Below, one piece after another: positions 46,026-57,102 of a stretch of DNA of 64,000 nt. The stretch comes from Rhynchopus euleeides (lineage: Eukaryota; Euglenozoa; Diplonemea; Diplonemida; Diplonemidae). The stretch covers positions 2,108,001 to 2,172,000 of the forward strand of contig OY723266.1 in assembly GCA_963210315.1 (NCBI GenBank), in the 5' to 3' direction. Each line of letters opens with the position of its first letter. Position 1 is the first letter of the stretch. The notes below the pieces were generated by a model that ran no database searches, was not told where the DNA came from, and saw only the letters and a program-made list of their open reading frames with translations. Made by a program: the position numbers and the translations under genes.

Positions 46026-48809
46026 AGTCGTTTTGCCCAACTGCTGCTTGTGCAGCGCCCTTCCACCGCACATTTCCCTCTCTTCTCCACATCTGCCGTC
46101 CCGCCTTGCTTCGGGTTTTGCCAGCACACCCCCCGTGCTCAATACCGCGAGTGAGCCGCCAACACAACATGCCTGCATATTGATACTCCATTCCAAAACC
46201 TTTCTTATTCGCACAATCATCAGCAAGTATGACCCCCACCTCCACCCTGGCGAAAGGGTGCACTTTCAACTTGGTTCGGGTTGCCCTGAGCAATGCCTGG
46301 CCTGAAGCGCTATTGGCGTCCCAAGTATTACTTTCCCACAATATTATGCCAAACCACATGCAACCCAGTCGCTAGTTTGTGGCTGTGCACTTTGCGCTGC
46401 TGAACTGGCGCGAATCCAACCCACCCAACTGTTTGAAGGTTACTCTTCCAGGGGCCCTCGCTACCAGCCACAGCTCGTCACAGCTCGTCAGTCAGTGAAG
46501 GGGAAGCGGTGGCCCCTCACCTTTTCTCACTCAGTTTGGTTTAGGTTAGCGTGCTGGCATCGCAGAGTGTCCCCTAGAGTCCACTCCGTGAGAAGCCGGG
46601 CCCACTCAGTCACACCTGGTAGCGAGGGCCCCCCAGGTAATTCCTCCCTTCATGCCTGGGAGGCACAGCAGGTGCCCGGTGCAGGGCACCTGCTGTTGCT
46701 GCTGGCACCTGGTTTTCTCCCCGTTATCTCCTCCCCGCTCTTCTGGGTGTCTTCGCTAATCGGGAAGCTTCGTCTGCCTCACTGCTGCCTTTTTCCCATG
46801 AAGAATAGGAAGGACTGCGCCCTCCAGCGCATTTCTCTACCGCGGTTAGTGGGACCCCACCCGGTGTCTTTATTGTGCAGCGTTCCACCCAGATCCACGC
46901 ATAATAGTGGCTGTGCAATAGAGTGGGTGCGTCCCACTGGCCCTGCTCCGATTAGCCTGCTTCCAAGTGTCACTGGCACTTTCCAGAGAGTGGAATTGTG
47001 TGTTCATGACCCAGTGCAGTGACAAATTGTATCAAAAGAGTGGAGGGGGTGGGGTGGGACCCTGTGAGTTCTACAGTGCTGTGTGCGGCAAAGCCTGATT
47101 GCCCCATCTCACCATGCGTCGTCGCGTATGTTTCTCTGGTTCTGTAAGGGTGGGTTGCAGCTGCTGCCTGCTCCATACCAGTAAGCGCCGTGAAAAAAGG
47201 ATGGTTGCCTTGAAAGGGGTGGGTTTGGCTCTGTGCCGCCACGGAAAAGGGGGGTGGAACGAGCCATTTCATTTATTTGTCCTCAACACACCACCCCACC
47301 CCCACCCCGCTCCTCCCGCCCCGCCCTGCAACACGCTGCATCCTCACAGGAGCTGAGCCGTCTATTTTTATCCCCACACGCCCCGCATTTTTTATTGTTT
47401 CTTGCAGGACAAAGCAACGGCCAGGCGCTCCCGGATTTCTCTCCAGATTGGAAATCTTCCGAAGGGAGGCTTTAGGATGACAGCAAAAGAATGCGTTCGG
47501 TGCTTCCATACCTGCCCCCCTCGCCTGTGTGAAGGTGAGGGTGCCTGGCAAGCGGCGCTTTCCGACGCCTCCCTCGCACGCGAGTGTTAAAAGGGAAATC
47601 TTTGCCTGCCACACATAGTCCTGCCCTCTCTCTCTCTCTCACTTGGTGCTGATTTGGTTTGTGTGCTGTCGCGCGTCCATTTGCCGCACCCACATGGCGT
47701 CAGTCTGGAATGCATTATGGCCGGACAAATTCAAAGAGTTGGTGAGAAGTTTCGCTCAGTTGAATATAGACTCAGAACGGTCCACCGTGCCTGCATGGCT
47801 GGGTCGCAACGCAAGCCGGGTGCGACTCAAACCTGAAGGCCAAAAGGCTGGGCTTACGAAACAAAAGGCCGGCAAATCCTTTTTCGGAATTTCAGGAATT
47901 TTCAGAAATTATTTTTTGGCGCTCAAACTGCGAAAGAGGTGTGCCCCGATCCGGCCCGTTTCCTTTCCCCACACTCACACCAGTCCCATTGAGTGTGGTG
48001 GAACCGAAGCTGCCGTGTGAAGGGCAGATCACAGGCGAGGTGACGAGGGTGATTATGGGAGTCGCCAGTGCTGATGAATGCTTTTGGCAACGATGTTGTT
48101 GAAACTACACAAGGCTTGCGGCAGCATTCGGGATCCTGCGCACTTCGAAATGAAGAACACATACCCAAGCCTGCCTGTTCGCCCCTGTGAATAGCGGGAT
48201 GGGTCATGCTACTTTCTTCCTGTCCCCCATGGGTGCAAAGTGATCCCGCGACCCTTGCGTTTTACGTTGCCGTCTCTTCGTTTATTTTGAATCTGTATCC
48301 TTCCGCCCAACACATGCAAGCAAGGCGGTGCCATTCCCTCTTTCCCTTCCCTCTCCGTATCGGTGTCATGCATCTCTCCGTGCGGTGTGTGCGTTGTGCC
48401 AGGTGTGTCGCGCGGAATGTGTCCTTTCTTTTTGGATAATTTGTGGGCCGGGGTGGGGGGGGGGGGGGCGATGGGCGATGGGGGTAATCTCGTATTCTGC
48501 AGCAGGCACCTCCAAAGTCGCCTTGGGTGGTGAGGTGTACATTTGTCTCTTTACTTCCAGCACGCATGCCCCAACCACTTTCAGCTGCTGTAGTCGGTAT
48601 AGCTACCCGCAGGCGTGGCAACAGCCTGCGCTGATAGCTTGCTCCATCGGTTCAGACTCAACAAGAGGTGTGCGCGGTTTTGTCAGCAATGTTTGCGGGG
48701 TCTTTCTGCGGAATTCCAAAATTTCTTATACCGCGAGTGAAAATAGGCTGCCAGCAGAAGAAACACACTCCTGGCCGCGTGCGGGTGACACCCCTACCCC
48801 CCCCCCCCC
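46026..48809. other. Spacer downstream of L2, no gene recognised
   Basis: Holds the dispersed repeat at 46451-46640, CT patches (47625-47640) and C/G runs. No open frame shows recognisable motifs. Confidence 0.5.
46451..46640. repeat. Dispersed repeat, second copy of the L1 upstream segment
   Basis: Contains GGGGCCCTCGCTACCAGCCA, a doubled CAGCTCGTCA, GTCAGTGAAGGGG and CACTCAGTCACACCTGG in the order seen at 32224-32390. No lipase gene follows it directly, so it may mark a lost or displaced gene copy. Confidence 0.55.
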
Positions 48810-49960
48810 TAGGGGGGGTCAAATGGGGGTGACAAACACGATTTTTCAAAAAACCGGCGCAGAGGCCCCAAAGCCCCCGTAAACCCTCCAAACCCCCCCA
48901 GATCGGTCCGGAAACCCATCGAACCCCACTTTTCCACCATTCCGGGCACCTCAGGTGCCCGAATTGGGGTACCTAAATTTTGTGCCACCGTTTGGTACCG
49001 GACAGTGCCACTGTGTGGGAGGTTGGAAAAGAAAATGCCCCAACACACCACATCTGAGGGTTGCAATGCATGTTGCTTGCCAACCACGTCATCCGGTGGG
49101 TGTCAGGCGCTATGTAGGTGGCATTAGCCAGGTCTTCGATGTGTTCTGGCTTGTATATATACCTCCCTGCCTGCGGCACAGGCACTGCCTTTGTCCCCCA
49201 CACCAGCCACAGAGAGCGTATTGTACTCGGTCCACGGTTGCTGATTCATTGTGATGCGTTGTATCCTCGAGTGAACGTCACACACTAGTGACACCACCAC
49301 CCGCCATCCGAGAGCTGTATTGACTTTGCGCGCTTCCGTTGTATTCACCTCGCCACGCATATTGCACCGTTCAGTACCAGTGCTCTTGGGCCAGGCAAAG
49401 TAGACCGCAGCAACTACCAATTCTGGCACAATGGGTACCACGACAGCGCACTTCATGTGTTCCCGGAATGTACAGCTCGTGTTGCAACAGTCGTTGTCAA
49501 CACATCCCGGTTGTGGAGCACTGCTGCACAGGAATCACACGACCATCTGGACTGTTCCGTACCTACAGGCAGCCTCCCGGTGCATGGTGGCAGGGAGGTA
49601 TATATACAAGCCAGAACACATCGAAGACCTGGCTAATGCCACCTACATAGCGCCTGACACCCACCGGATGACGTGGTTGGCAAGCAACATGCATTGCAAC
49701 CCTCAGATGTGGTGTGTTGGGGCATTTTCTTTTCCAACCTCCCACACAGTGGCACTGTACGGTACCAAACGGTGGCACAAAATTTAGGTACCCCAATTCG
49801 GGCACCTGAGGTGCCCGGAATGGTGGAAAAGTGGGGTTCGATGGGTTTCCGGACCGATCTGGGGGGGTTTGGAGGGTTTACGGGGGCTTTGGGGCCTCTG
49901 CGCCGGTTTTTTGAAAAATCGTGTTTGTCCACGTAAAAGGGTGGCATTTGACCCCCCCTA
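48810..49960. mobile_element. 1.15-kb foldback element with ~365-bp inverted arms (element C)
   Basis: The left arm 48810-49171 and right arm 49589-49960 are near-identical inverted copies, enclosing about 417 bp of non-coding middle. The ends read TA-GGGGGGGTCAAATG and its complement, flanked by C-runs, with TA at both borders. The arms differ by a few substitutions and a short indel near the right end. Small mirrored open frames in the two arms are the same sequence read twice. The terminal GGGGGGGTCAAAT equals that of element A (18725-20482), suggesting one transposase family. The right end lies about 230 bp before the L3 start. Confidence 0.85.
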
Positions 49961-50186
49961 CCCCCCCCCCCCCCCCCTACCCCGCTCCGGCGTAACGTGA
50001 CCCCAAATAATCGACGCACCTCTGTATGTCCCACCAATACAAAATCACCGCACCGCACCACCAGTTGCACTACCCACACCACTCGCCACCACAGGAGTCG
50101 GGTTGGGGGTCTACCCTGCGGAAGCAGTCAACACATTCGGGTTGTTGAATCGCTTTTGCACTGCACCTCATTGCCCCTCCTCCGAA
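49961..50186. promoter_or_regulatory. Short leader between foldback element and L3
   Basis: 226 bp of C-run followed by CA/CAC-rich sequence, which must hold the 5' leader and probably the promoter of L3 unless these lie within the foldback element. No specific motif is recognised. Confidence 0.3.
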
Positions 50187-53100
50187 ATGTCGAGCGCGTC
50201 CCTTCTGGACGTGCGGCTGAAGCCTTTGTGCGACGACGGAGATGATGAGGAGGCGGTGCTGCTGAGCAGCGGGAAGCGGCTGCGCGAGTCGGCTGTGATC
50301 ACCCTCGAGGTGCTGCCGCGCTGGCAGGCCCACTTCCTGATGGGAATCTTGCAGATGTTCGCCATGGTCTTCATTGTCTCGCTTATGGATAGGACACCAG
50401 ACCTCCTGAACCAGGCCAATTCGGATGACACAGCAGGGCCCTTCTACCCAGGGTCTGGCTACGACAAGCAGAACCAGACCCTCATGTTTGTAACTTCGGT
50501 TCAGCTCGAAAGCCGGAGTGGCTACTTCACCTACCTCGATGTCACACCGAACTGCCCCACAGACAACGAACTGGATCTGTCAAGCATGGACTACAGCGCC
50601 GATGTGTACGGTCTCAACGGAGCAGATTGGGTGGACGGGGTGCTGAGCCCCGACCACGAAGTGTTCTTCCACAGGTCCATCAGCGGGACCTTCACCTGCG
50701 ACCCTGATGGCCTGGACACTTCGTGGGATCCCGCGGGGATGATAATGACCTACACCTCGGTGCCTCAGGGGAGCGGGAACCTGTCGGTGGCGGTGTACAT
50801 GACAATCGATTCGCCGGGTTTCTCCTTCACCGAACACGACGAAGATCATGTGCCGCCGAAGAGCAGCCCGCTGTCGTATGCGTTTGACACGATGTGGTTC
50901 GACGTGAGCCTGGCAGACACAGCATACACGGGGCTCTTCCTCGCCGTGCGGTACCTCTGCATTGCCACGCTCAGCTTCCATGGGTACCGCTTCAGCCGCG
51001 CCCTCAAGCACCACAGAGAGCCGCTGCGGCTGGAGCACCGCGTGGGGCTGGTTGGTTTCTTCTTCATGATCCTCGCCTGTGGGCCTTTCTCGATCCTGAC
51101 CTTGATTCCCAGAGGGACGGGGAACCTCCCGACAATCGCCTTCTTTGTGTTCCAGGTGCCGCAGGTCGCCGTGCGGTTTATGACAGCTGCGATCTACACT
51201 GTGGTGCGGGACATCTCGAAGCGTGCCTCCGAGTTCCGCAAGGGCCGCACCATTGGCGCAGCAGACTCCGAACCGACTGTCTTGCTGGAGGGGTACAGGC
51301 ACAGGAAGGACCCTCGGTCGTGGATGCACCTCTGGGTGGTGTTCGGCCTGCTGGCAGGGCTGCAGGTGCTGCTGGTGTTCATCACGGGGGACCTCACCGT
51401 CAGCATGGAGGCAGTATCCCCTTCGATGAAGCCCACGCATTCCACAGGACCTCCCGCCCAGGTGGTCGCAGTGCTGATCGTCTTCTCAATCTTCAGTCTC
51501 ATCAACCTGTGTTGTGGTCTCCGTGTGATGGTGTCTCTTTTCGGCGGATTTAACGGATGGCTGACGCTGTGCTGCTACTGTTGGGTGTGCTTCGGCAGGT
51601 GCAACGTGAAGCAGCAGCTGCGTGCTATGCTGTACTTCCCCACCCGTGACAGGCAGCTGCTTGTCAGGTTCTTCAGGGTCTTCGTCATCACCTCCCTTGC
51701 GTACATCGGAATGCGCCTTGCGGTGACCATCTTCGACGAACGTGTCATCCTCCCTTCCAACACTTCAGGGATTGGCATCGACTCTGTCGTATTGCTGACG
51801 CTGGGATACCACATCCTGATCTACGCGCTGACCCCTGTGTTTCAGGATTCCTCAGGGCTGCTTCCACCCACCCCCGTCAACGACGCGTGGAAGAGGATGC
51901 GGTGGCCCGACGCCGCTGTGGACGGTACCACCAGCGCAGGTGCAGCAGGGCAGTGGCTGCGGTCTGCGCCGGGCGCACTGACGCTGTACCAGCTGGCGAC
52001 CCTTGAAGAGGAGGCGAACTTCCGTGCGCTGAACATGGGGTCCCTGAATCACCTGGAGAGTGTCAACTTCTTCAACTACGAGGTGGTGCTGTGTGCGATG
52101 CACTTCAGCACAGAGGCCTACCGTCTGGAGTACCTCAGCCCTGCTGCCTCCTCGGTGGTGGCAGCCCTGGCGGTGTTGTCGGCAGCAGAGCACCTGAAGC
52201 ACGAAGAGGTGCCGGAGGAGAGCGGCACAGGGGCCATCAACGGGGGGGACACCGTGACGCGGTGGGAGAGGAATGTCAACATCGACGACCTGGCGCAGGC
52301 GACGCTGAAGGAGCGCATGCGTGCCGCAATGGGGCGTGCACGTGTCTCCGTCTTGACGGTGGGTAAGGGAGGTGGCGACGGAGGGAAGTCCGGTGACGCT
52401 GCCAAGGACGCCAGTGGCGCGCCACCCAAAAATACCCTCATGGCGTCCCCCACGTCGCCCGATGGGAAGTTCATGTACACCCTGCTCCACGTCAGCAATC
52501 TGGCGCACATGCAGGTGACCTACAGTCGGTGGCAGGGGAAGTTCGTCATCGCCTTCCGCGGCTCCAGCAACATCAGCAACTGGAAGTCAGACCTCAACAT
52601 GCCGCGCGTGCTGTGGCAGGAGATGGACGGTGCGTGGCAGATGGCAGGCATCAAGACCGGCATATGCATGTCTGACAAGCCCTTGGTGCACCGCGGGTTT
52701 GCCAACCTGTGGGCCAAGATCAAGCCCACTGTGATGTACTGCCTGCAGACGCTGCGCAAGCCACACGAGCCGATCCTCGTGACGGGGCACAGCCTCGGAG
52801 GTGCCATGGCCACGCTGTCTTCCTACTCCATCGCACGCTACCTGCATACCTACGACCGCTCTCCACTCGATGTCCTGACATTCGGAGGCCCGCTTGTGGG
52901 CAACGAGGTGTTTGTTCGTCTGTACAATAACGTGGTCCAACGGCACCTCCGTATCGTCAACAAGAACGACCTCATCACATGGGCCACGATGCCCTTCCAG
53001 AAGAACATGCATGTGGGGAAGCTTGTGTTCATCGCAGACGACACAGGCATGCTGTGCGTCGAGCCGACGTTTTACGAAAGCTGGTTCTCGCCGAAGGCAA

Positions 53101-53276
53101 ATTTGTATTCTCCTTGTGGGCTTGTCGACACGGGGTTGTTCCACTTAGCAAGCAAATACAAGACTGCCCTCTCGGGTGCCTTCGACTCGCACAGGACACG
53201 CGAATCGTCTGAGCTGGTCCCCAGTTGGGCACGCGAGGAGATCCCCTGCGACGAAGATTCAGGGTGTTGCCTGTGA
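50187..53276 (+). CDS. L3: eight-TM protein fused to a class 3 lipase
   Basis: This 1029-residue intronless protein is the best intact member of the second subfamily. TM1 is at about 46-67; a roughly 180-residue non-cytosolic domain carries glycosylation sites N96 and N198 and several Cys; seven hydrophobic segments follow near 248-268, 286-307, 316-340, 380-400, 425-447, 494-515 and 531-551, with a Cys-rich CCYCWVCFGRC segment before TM7. A linker (PGALTLYQLATLEEEANFRA) also seen in L1/L2 leads to the Lipase_3 domain: IAFRGSSNISNWKSDL, GHSLGGAMATL with S869, RIVNKNDLI with D928, GLFHLASKY with H986. Inferred role: membrane-anchored acyl hydrolase, perhaps ligand-gated; the substrate is unknown. 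An insert of about 90 residues (about 670-765, Gly/Ser-rich) precedes the lipase and may be a regulatory loop. The start at 50187 is chosen over 50103 because MSSASLL directly leads into conserved sequence. The C-terminus ends in two Cys before Leu, possibly acylated. Confidence 0.88.
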   Translation: MSSASLLDVRLKPLCDDGDDEEAVLLSSGKRLRESAVITLEVLPRWQAHFLMGILQMFAMVFIVSLMDRTPDLLNQANSDDTAGPFYPGSGYDKQNQTLMFVTSVQLESRSGYFTYLDVTPNCPTDNELDLSSMDYSADVYGLNGADWVDGVLSPDHEVFFHRSISGTFTCDPDGLDTSWDPAGMIMTYTSVPQGSGNLSVAVYMTIDSPGFSFTEHDEDHVPPKSSPLSYAFDTMWFDVSLADTAYTGLFLAVRYLCIATLSFHGYRFSRALKHHREPLRLEHRVGLVGFFFMILACGPFSILTLIPRGTGNLPTIAFFVFQVPQVAVRFMTAAIYTVVRDISKRASEFRKGRTIGAADSEPTVLLEGYRHRKDPRSWMHLWVVFGLLAGLQVLLVFITGDLTVSMEAVSPSMKPTHSTGPPAQVVAVLIVFSIFSLINLCCGLRVMVSLFGGFNGWLTLCCYCWVCFGRCNVKQQLRAMLYFPTRDRQLLVRFFRVFVITSLAYIGMRLAVTIFDERVILPSNTSGIGIDSVVLLTLGYHILIYALTPVFQDSSGLLPPTPVNDAWKRMRWPDAAVDGTTSAGAAGQWLRSAPGALTLYQLATLEEEANFRALNMGSLNHLESVNFFNYEVVLCAMHFSTEAYRLEYLSPAASSVVAALAVLSAAEHLKHEEVPEESGTGAINGGDTVTRWERNVNIDDLAQATLKERMRAAMGRARVSVLTVGKGGGDGGKSGDAAKDASGAPPKNTLMASPTSPDGKFMYTLLHVSNLAHMQVTYSRWQGKFVIAFRGSSNISNWKSDLNMPRVLWQEMDGAWQMAGIKTGICMSDKPLVHRGFANLWAKIKPTVMYCLQTLRKPHEPILVTGHSLGGAMATLSSYSIARYLHTYDRSPLDVLTFGGPLVGNEVFVRLYNNVVQRHLRIVNKNDLITWATMPFQKNMHVGKLVFIADDTGMLCVEPTFYESWFSPKANLYSPCGLVDTGLFHLASKYKTALSGAFDSHRTRESSELVPSWAREEIPCDEDSGCCL

Positions 53277-53724
53277 CATCATGGCTCCCTCTCCTATCCC
53301 TAAGCCTCAGGCTTCGGTGGGGCTTTCTTGAGAGGAGGGCGTTCATCCCTTTCCTGCGATGTGAGCACAGCTCTCAATACAAACGACGTGAAACGGGGCG
53401 AGAAGAGCCAACAGCGTGCCCCCGCCAGTCGCGAAGAATTCCTCTGGGGCCTTCTCAACACGGATCATCCCGATGCCTCGAAAGGAACCATTCCGCCATT
53501 CTACGTTATACCCTCCCCCTAGCGGAGCGCGAGATCTCGGGCACGACTCAGGGATCTGAGTGAAGGGAGGTCGGCTCTGTGCCTTCGGTGTCAACAATGT
53601 ACTGCACTCCCTCCCTCCGCCCCCTTACCACCCGTCCCTGTCTTTCTCGTTCATCAACGGGCCCTCCCGTTCCGAGGTGCCTGGTTGTGTGGAGCGGGGG
53701 TCTACGCTGCCCAGTTCTCGATGA

Positions 53725-53805
53725 AGTTGGCAACGCTTTTGGGTGACAAATTACGATTGTCTTTTGTTGGCATGGGCTGTCCACCACAGCCTCCTATCAG
53801 GCAAA
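53725..53805. repeat. Intergenic repeat, copy 1
   Basis: AGTTGGCAACGCTTTTGGGT, then GTTGGCATGG with CTGT, then a CTATCAGGCAA block, in the same order as at 55467-55584. Confidence 0.6.
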
Positions 53806-55466
53806 ACATGCGAGGTTTTTGTTCACCCCCCACCGGGTGGCGCACACACAAGTGCTTATATTGCCTACCAGTTATGAGCGACGAAGCGTAGCGAAGTAAC
53901 GAAGACGCAAAGTAACGAAGGAAGTCGTACGACTGAAGCTTGATAAGATCACACATTCAGGCCACTCCACAGGGCTTCCACAGCCTTTAACACAGGAGTG
54001 TGCGCTCAACGAAAAGCAGCCCGGATCTGCTTTTGTGTGTGTGTTGCAGTTGCTGGGCAGGGTGTTTACTCTTATGATTGCAGCAAACGGAGTACGATTG
54101 TTTCCACACCAGCTCTTGTCAACAAAGACATCCACCGCATCCGGCTTTGGCACAAACACCATCCCTGTCTCTTATGAGTGATGCTGCACGGCCATCACCC
54201 CTACTTAGTGGGCCTTCATTTGTGTGTATTTTGTGCCACTGCCAAATAACAGCGCCCTGTTACCTGCAGCAAGGGGGATGGGCTCCGCGAGATGGGTCAT
54301 GATGTGGTGCGACGTTTCGTGCGTGCGTGATGCCTCTTTCCTGCACACCGTTTTCCCGAGCTTGCGTTCAGTTGTGCTCCACACCTAGACAAAGACCAGG
54401 TCTGCCATTGTATTCGGTGGAAGCGACACTCATTTGAAGTTGAACGGATGTTGGGTGTTGGAAGCACGGTGGGCTGCGCCTTGGAATACGGCTCGTTTTG
54501 TGGCTCGTCATCCGTTTTCCGTGTCCCACGAATATCCTCGGGACAGATGTCGTTCGGCAGGGGTTGTCGTTGGAACCACTCACATCACCGAAGGGGGGTC
54601 CTTGGTTGTCTCGGGCACTCTGAGTTCGAAGTCAACCCGTGCCCGTTGATTTCCATCCCCTCTTTTTTTGTTCGCGCAATGTGGCTGTTTTTTCTTTTGC
54701 CCCTCCAGCGCACCCCACCGTATGCTTCGCATTGAGACCGGCACACCTGATATGTTGGACAGTCTCAGCCGGGCATACGCCTGTGCTTCGCTCAACCGCT
54801 TCCCACCATCCCGATCCACTCTATCTCGCAGCCTGGGCCTTGTGTGTGGGTCATCAAGCCACCCCAGTCTGCCCGCATGGTCTTTGTGCGTATCTTATGT
54901 TCCTTACATCTTCAACATCTGGGTCAACACAGATTTCCAAGGAGTCTGTATCCTGTGTAGGCAGAGTGTAGTATGATAATCAGCTATTTGGGTCTCCAAA
55001 AGACTGGCGGGGTGTCGACCCCACCAGCCTCCGGCACCCTCCGTGCCGTGTCGTGCCGTGTGGGGCTTGGCGGGTACTGCCGTTGCACTGTTTACAAACA
55101 CCCTCCCCAGGCTCCTCTGCCTGGATGACTCGAGTGCGAGACAAGCCTCGCACCGGCTCCCTCCCTGGTGGCCCACCCAACCCCCCTGGCTGCTGGGGTG
55201 GGGGACTTCTCGCCTTGCAAATAGTTTCGATAGTCAAGACGCCCCGGTCATGCCGGCAGTGGTGGCGCAATACGACATGGCAAGCGTGAAGGGCCAGTTC
55301 GGGTGGCACATGCTGTCAAACGCCAACCCGTGTGCACATCCGCCACTGTCACCTTTTCTGAATTCAAAGCCCAGATATTTTAAACAAACCCTTGAGGATT
55401 TGTCCCCGGAAATACTTGCCTCCGGGGGTTTCGACATAACAGGAACCTTGTCACAGCGAAATAGAT

Positions 55467-55584
55467 AGTTGGCAACGCTTTTGGGTCCCGAAGGGCATGG
55501 CACTGTCCCGAAAGCAACCACAACTTACCTTGCCTTGTTGGCATGGCCTGTGTGCAGAGCGCACACCAGCCTTGTATCAGGCAA
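55467..55584. repeat. Intergenic repeat, copy 2
   Basis: Same ordered blocks as 53725-53805, with about 35 bp of extra spacing. The first 20 bases are identical between copies. Confidence 0.6.
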
Positions 55585-57102
55585 TGTGTTAGTTCACCCA
55601 GGTTTAGCGCAAGCCCACCGTGACATTTGTTTTGCCCCGCTGACCGTTCTTGGAAGCCTGTGTCTGAAATCGCATGGTTGACAGCAACCCCGTCACCGTG
55701 GCGTTATTCGCTCTATCGCAATGATTCTGATTCTCTGAAAGAAACCAACCCGCTTCGAAGACACTGCAAGTGACCAACCAGGGATCGAATGTGGCTTTTT
55801 CACAGTGACCCACTGTCCCTGATTGCAAGATGTCATATGATTTTTTCAGGATCTGTTTGGGCGTGCTCTACACTCTCCACACCACCACACTTTCATCAGC
55901 CAGGATATTGTGTATTCCGTCACCAGGGGTTATTTGTTTTAGGCAACACAACAAGTCAGACGCCCTTTCGCCGTCTTGCTTGCAACATTAAGGGTTGGGT
56001 GTGTGTGGTTCAGAACCCTCCCCCGGTGTTTTGTGATCGAGCTGGCCTGAAGGTGGTGACCGAGATTGCGGAAAGCATTCAAAAGAAGCACTACCACTCT
56101 CTCTGAGATCTCACGGGGTGTTTTCCTCACTCTTTTTTCTCTTTTCTCTCCTCCGGCACAATCAGATGCTCAAAAAAAATGTTTTTTTTGAGCGCATCTC
56201 AATGTGCGCGGAAGTGTGTCACCTGCCTTTTGCTCGTGTTTTTGTGAACCTCACTCTCGAGACTCGACACCAACACCCAGCAGGCCTGCGAGTGGAAGTG
56301 TCAACGCAACGGTACGGAATCATAGTGAGGCTACAGAAGCAAATAGTGCAGAATGCACTGAAGGCGCAAGACACCTTTCTTCTTCGCAGCCGAGCCGGTA
56401 ATCCTGTGCTCATAGATCTCTCCTGAGGGGGACTTCGTTCCATCCGTCAAACTGTGTCGGCCTGCCTGGCACCCTCCTTTGCGGGGCTGCGAACGACTCA
56501 TTTTGTCTATTGACACACTCATGTCGGAGGAAAGTGTCGCCTGTCGGGACTCACCCACTCACCCACCTTCACTCCGCACCCACCCACCTTCGCAGAAGGC
56601 GAGGGGGTGTGTGGAGGCGTCAACACGTAGCCAAACCCAAGCGAGAGTCATAGACAGCGAAGCCTTTCTTCCCCCGCCCGAGGGAATGCCTCTTGAAGTG
56701 CCCCAGACATCCTGGCTGCTGGGATCTTCTGAAATCACCCGAGTGGGCCGGCGAGGCGGAAAAATGCCAAACGGGGCCCGATCTGCTTTTCTTTTTGCAG
56801 CGACCGCCCGAGATGGCGCTTCCAGGCGCTCTGATGGGCTCCGCGCTCACGGGTTTTGCGTGACGCGTTGGCTGGAAGAACTGCGCCGAGGCTGATATCC
56901 CCACCCCCTCCCCATTCTAACAACTAGCTGTCTCAGCGCACCCACCCCATTGTGCAGATCCGCCTTGCCTTGTATAGACTTGCCTTTGCATCTTTGCATT
57001 CACACTCGACAATAACAAAAAATACCTCACCCCACCAGGGGGCATGGGAACGGAGCTTCGCCCCACACAGCACCCAACGCCGCACACCGCCCTGCAGGGA
57101 GG

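Larger units (their letters stand above)
53277..57102. other. 3.8-kb spacer between L3 and L4
   Basis: No recognisable gene. It contains a pair of related intergenic repeats (53725-53805 and 55467-55584), T-runs, and a ~200 bp leader of mixed composition before the L4 ATG. Short open frames lack motifs. Confidence 0.5.
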
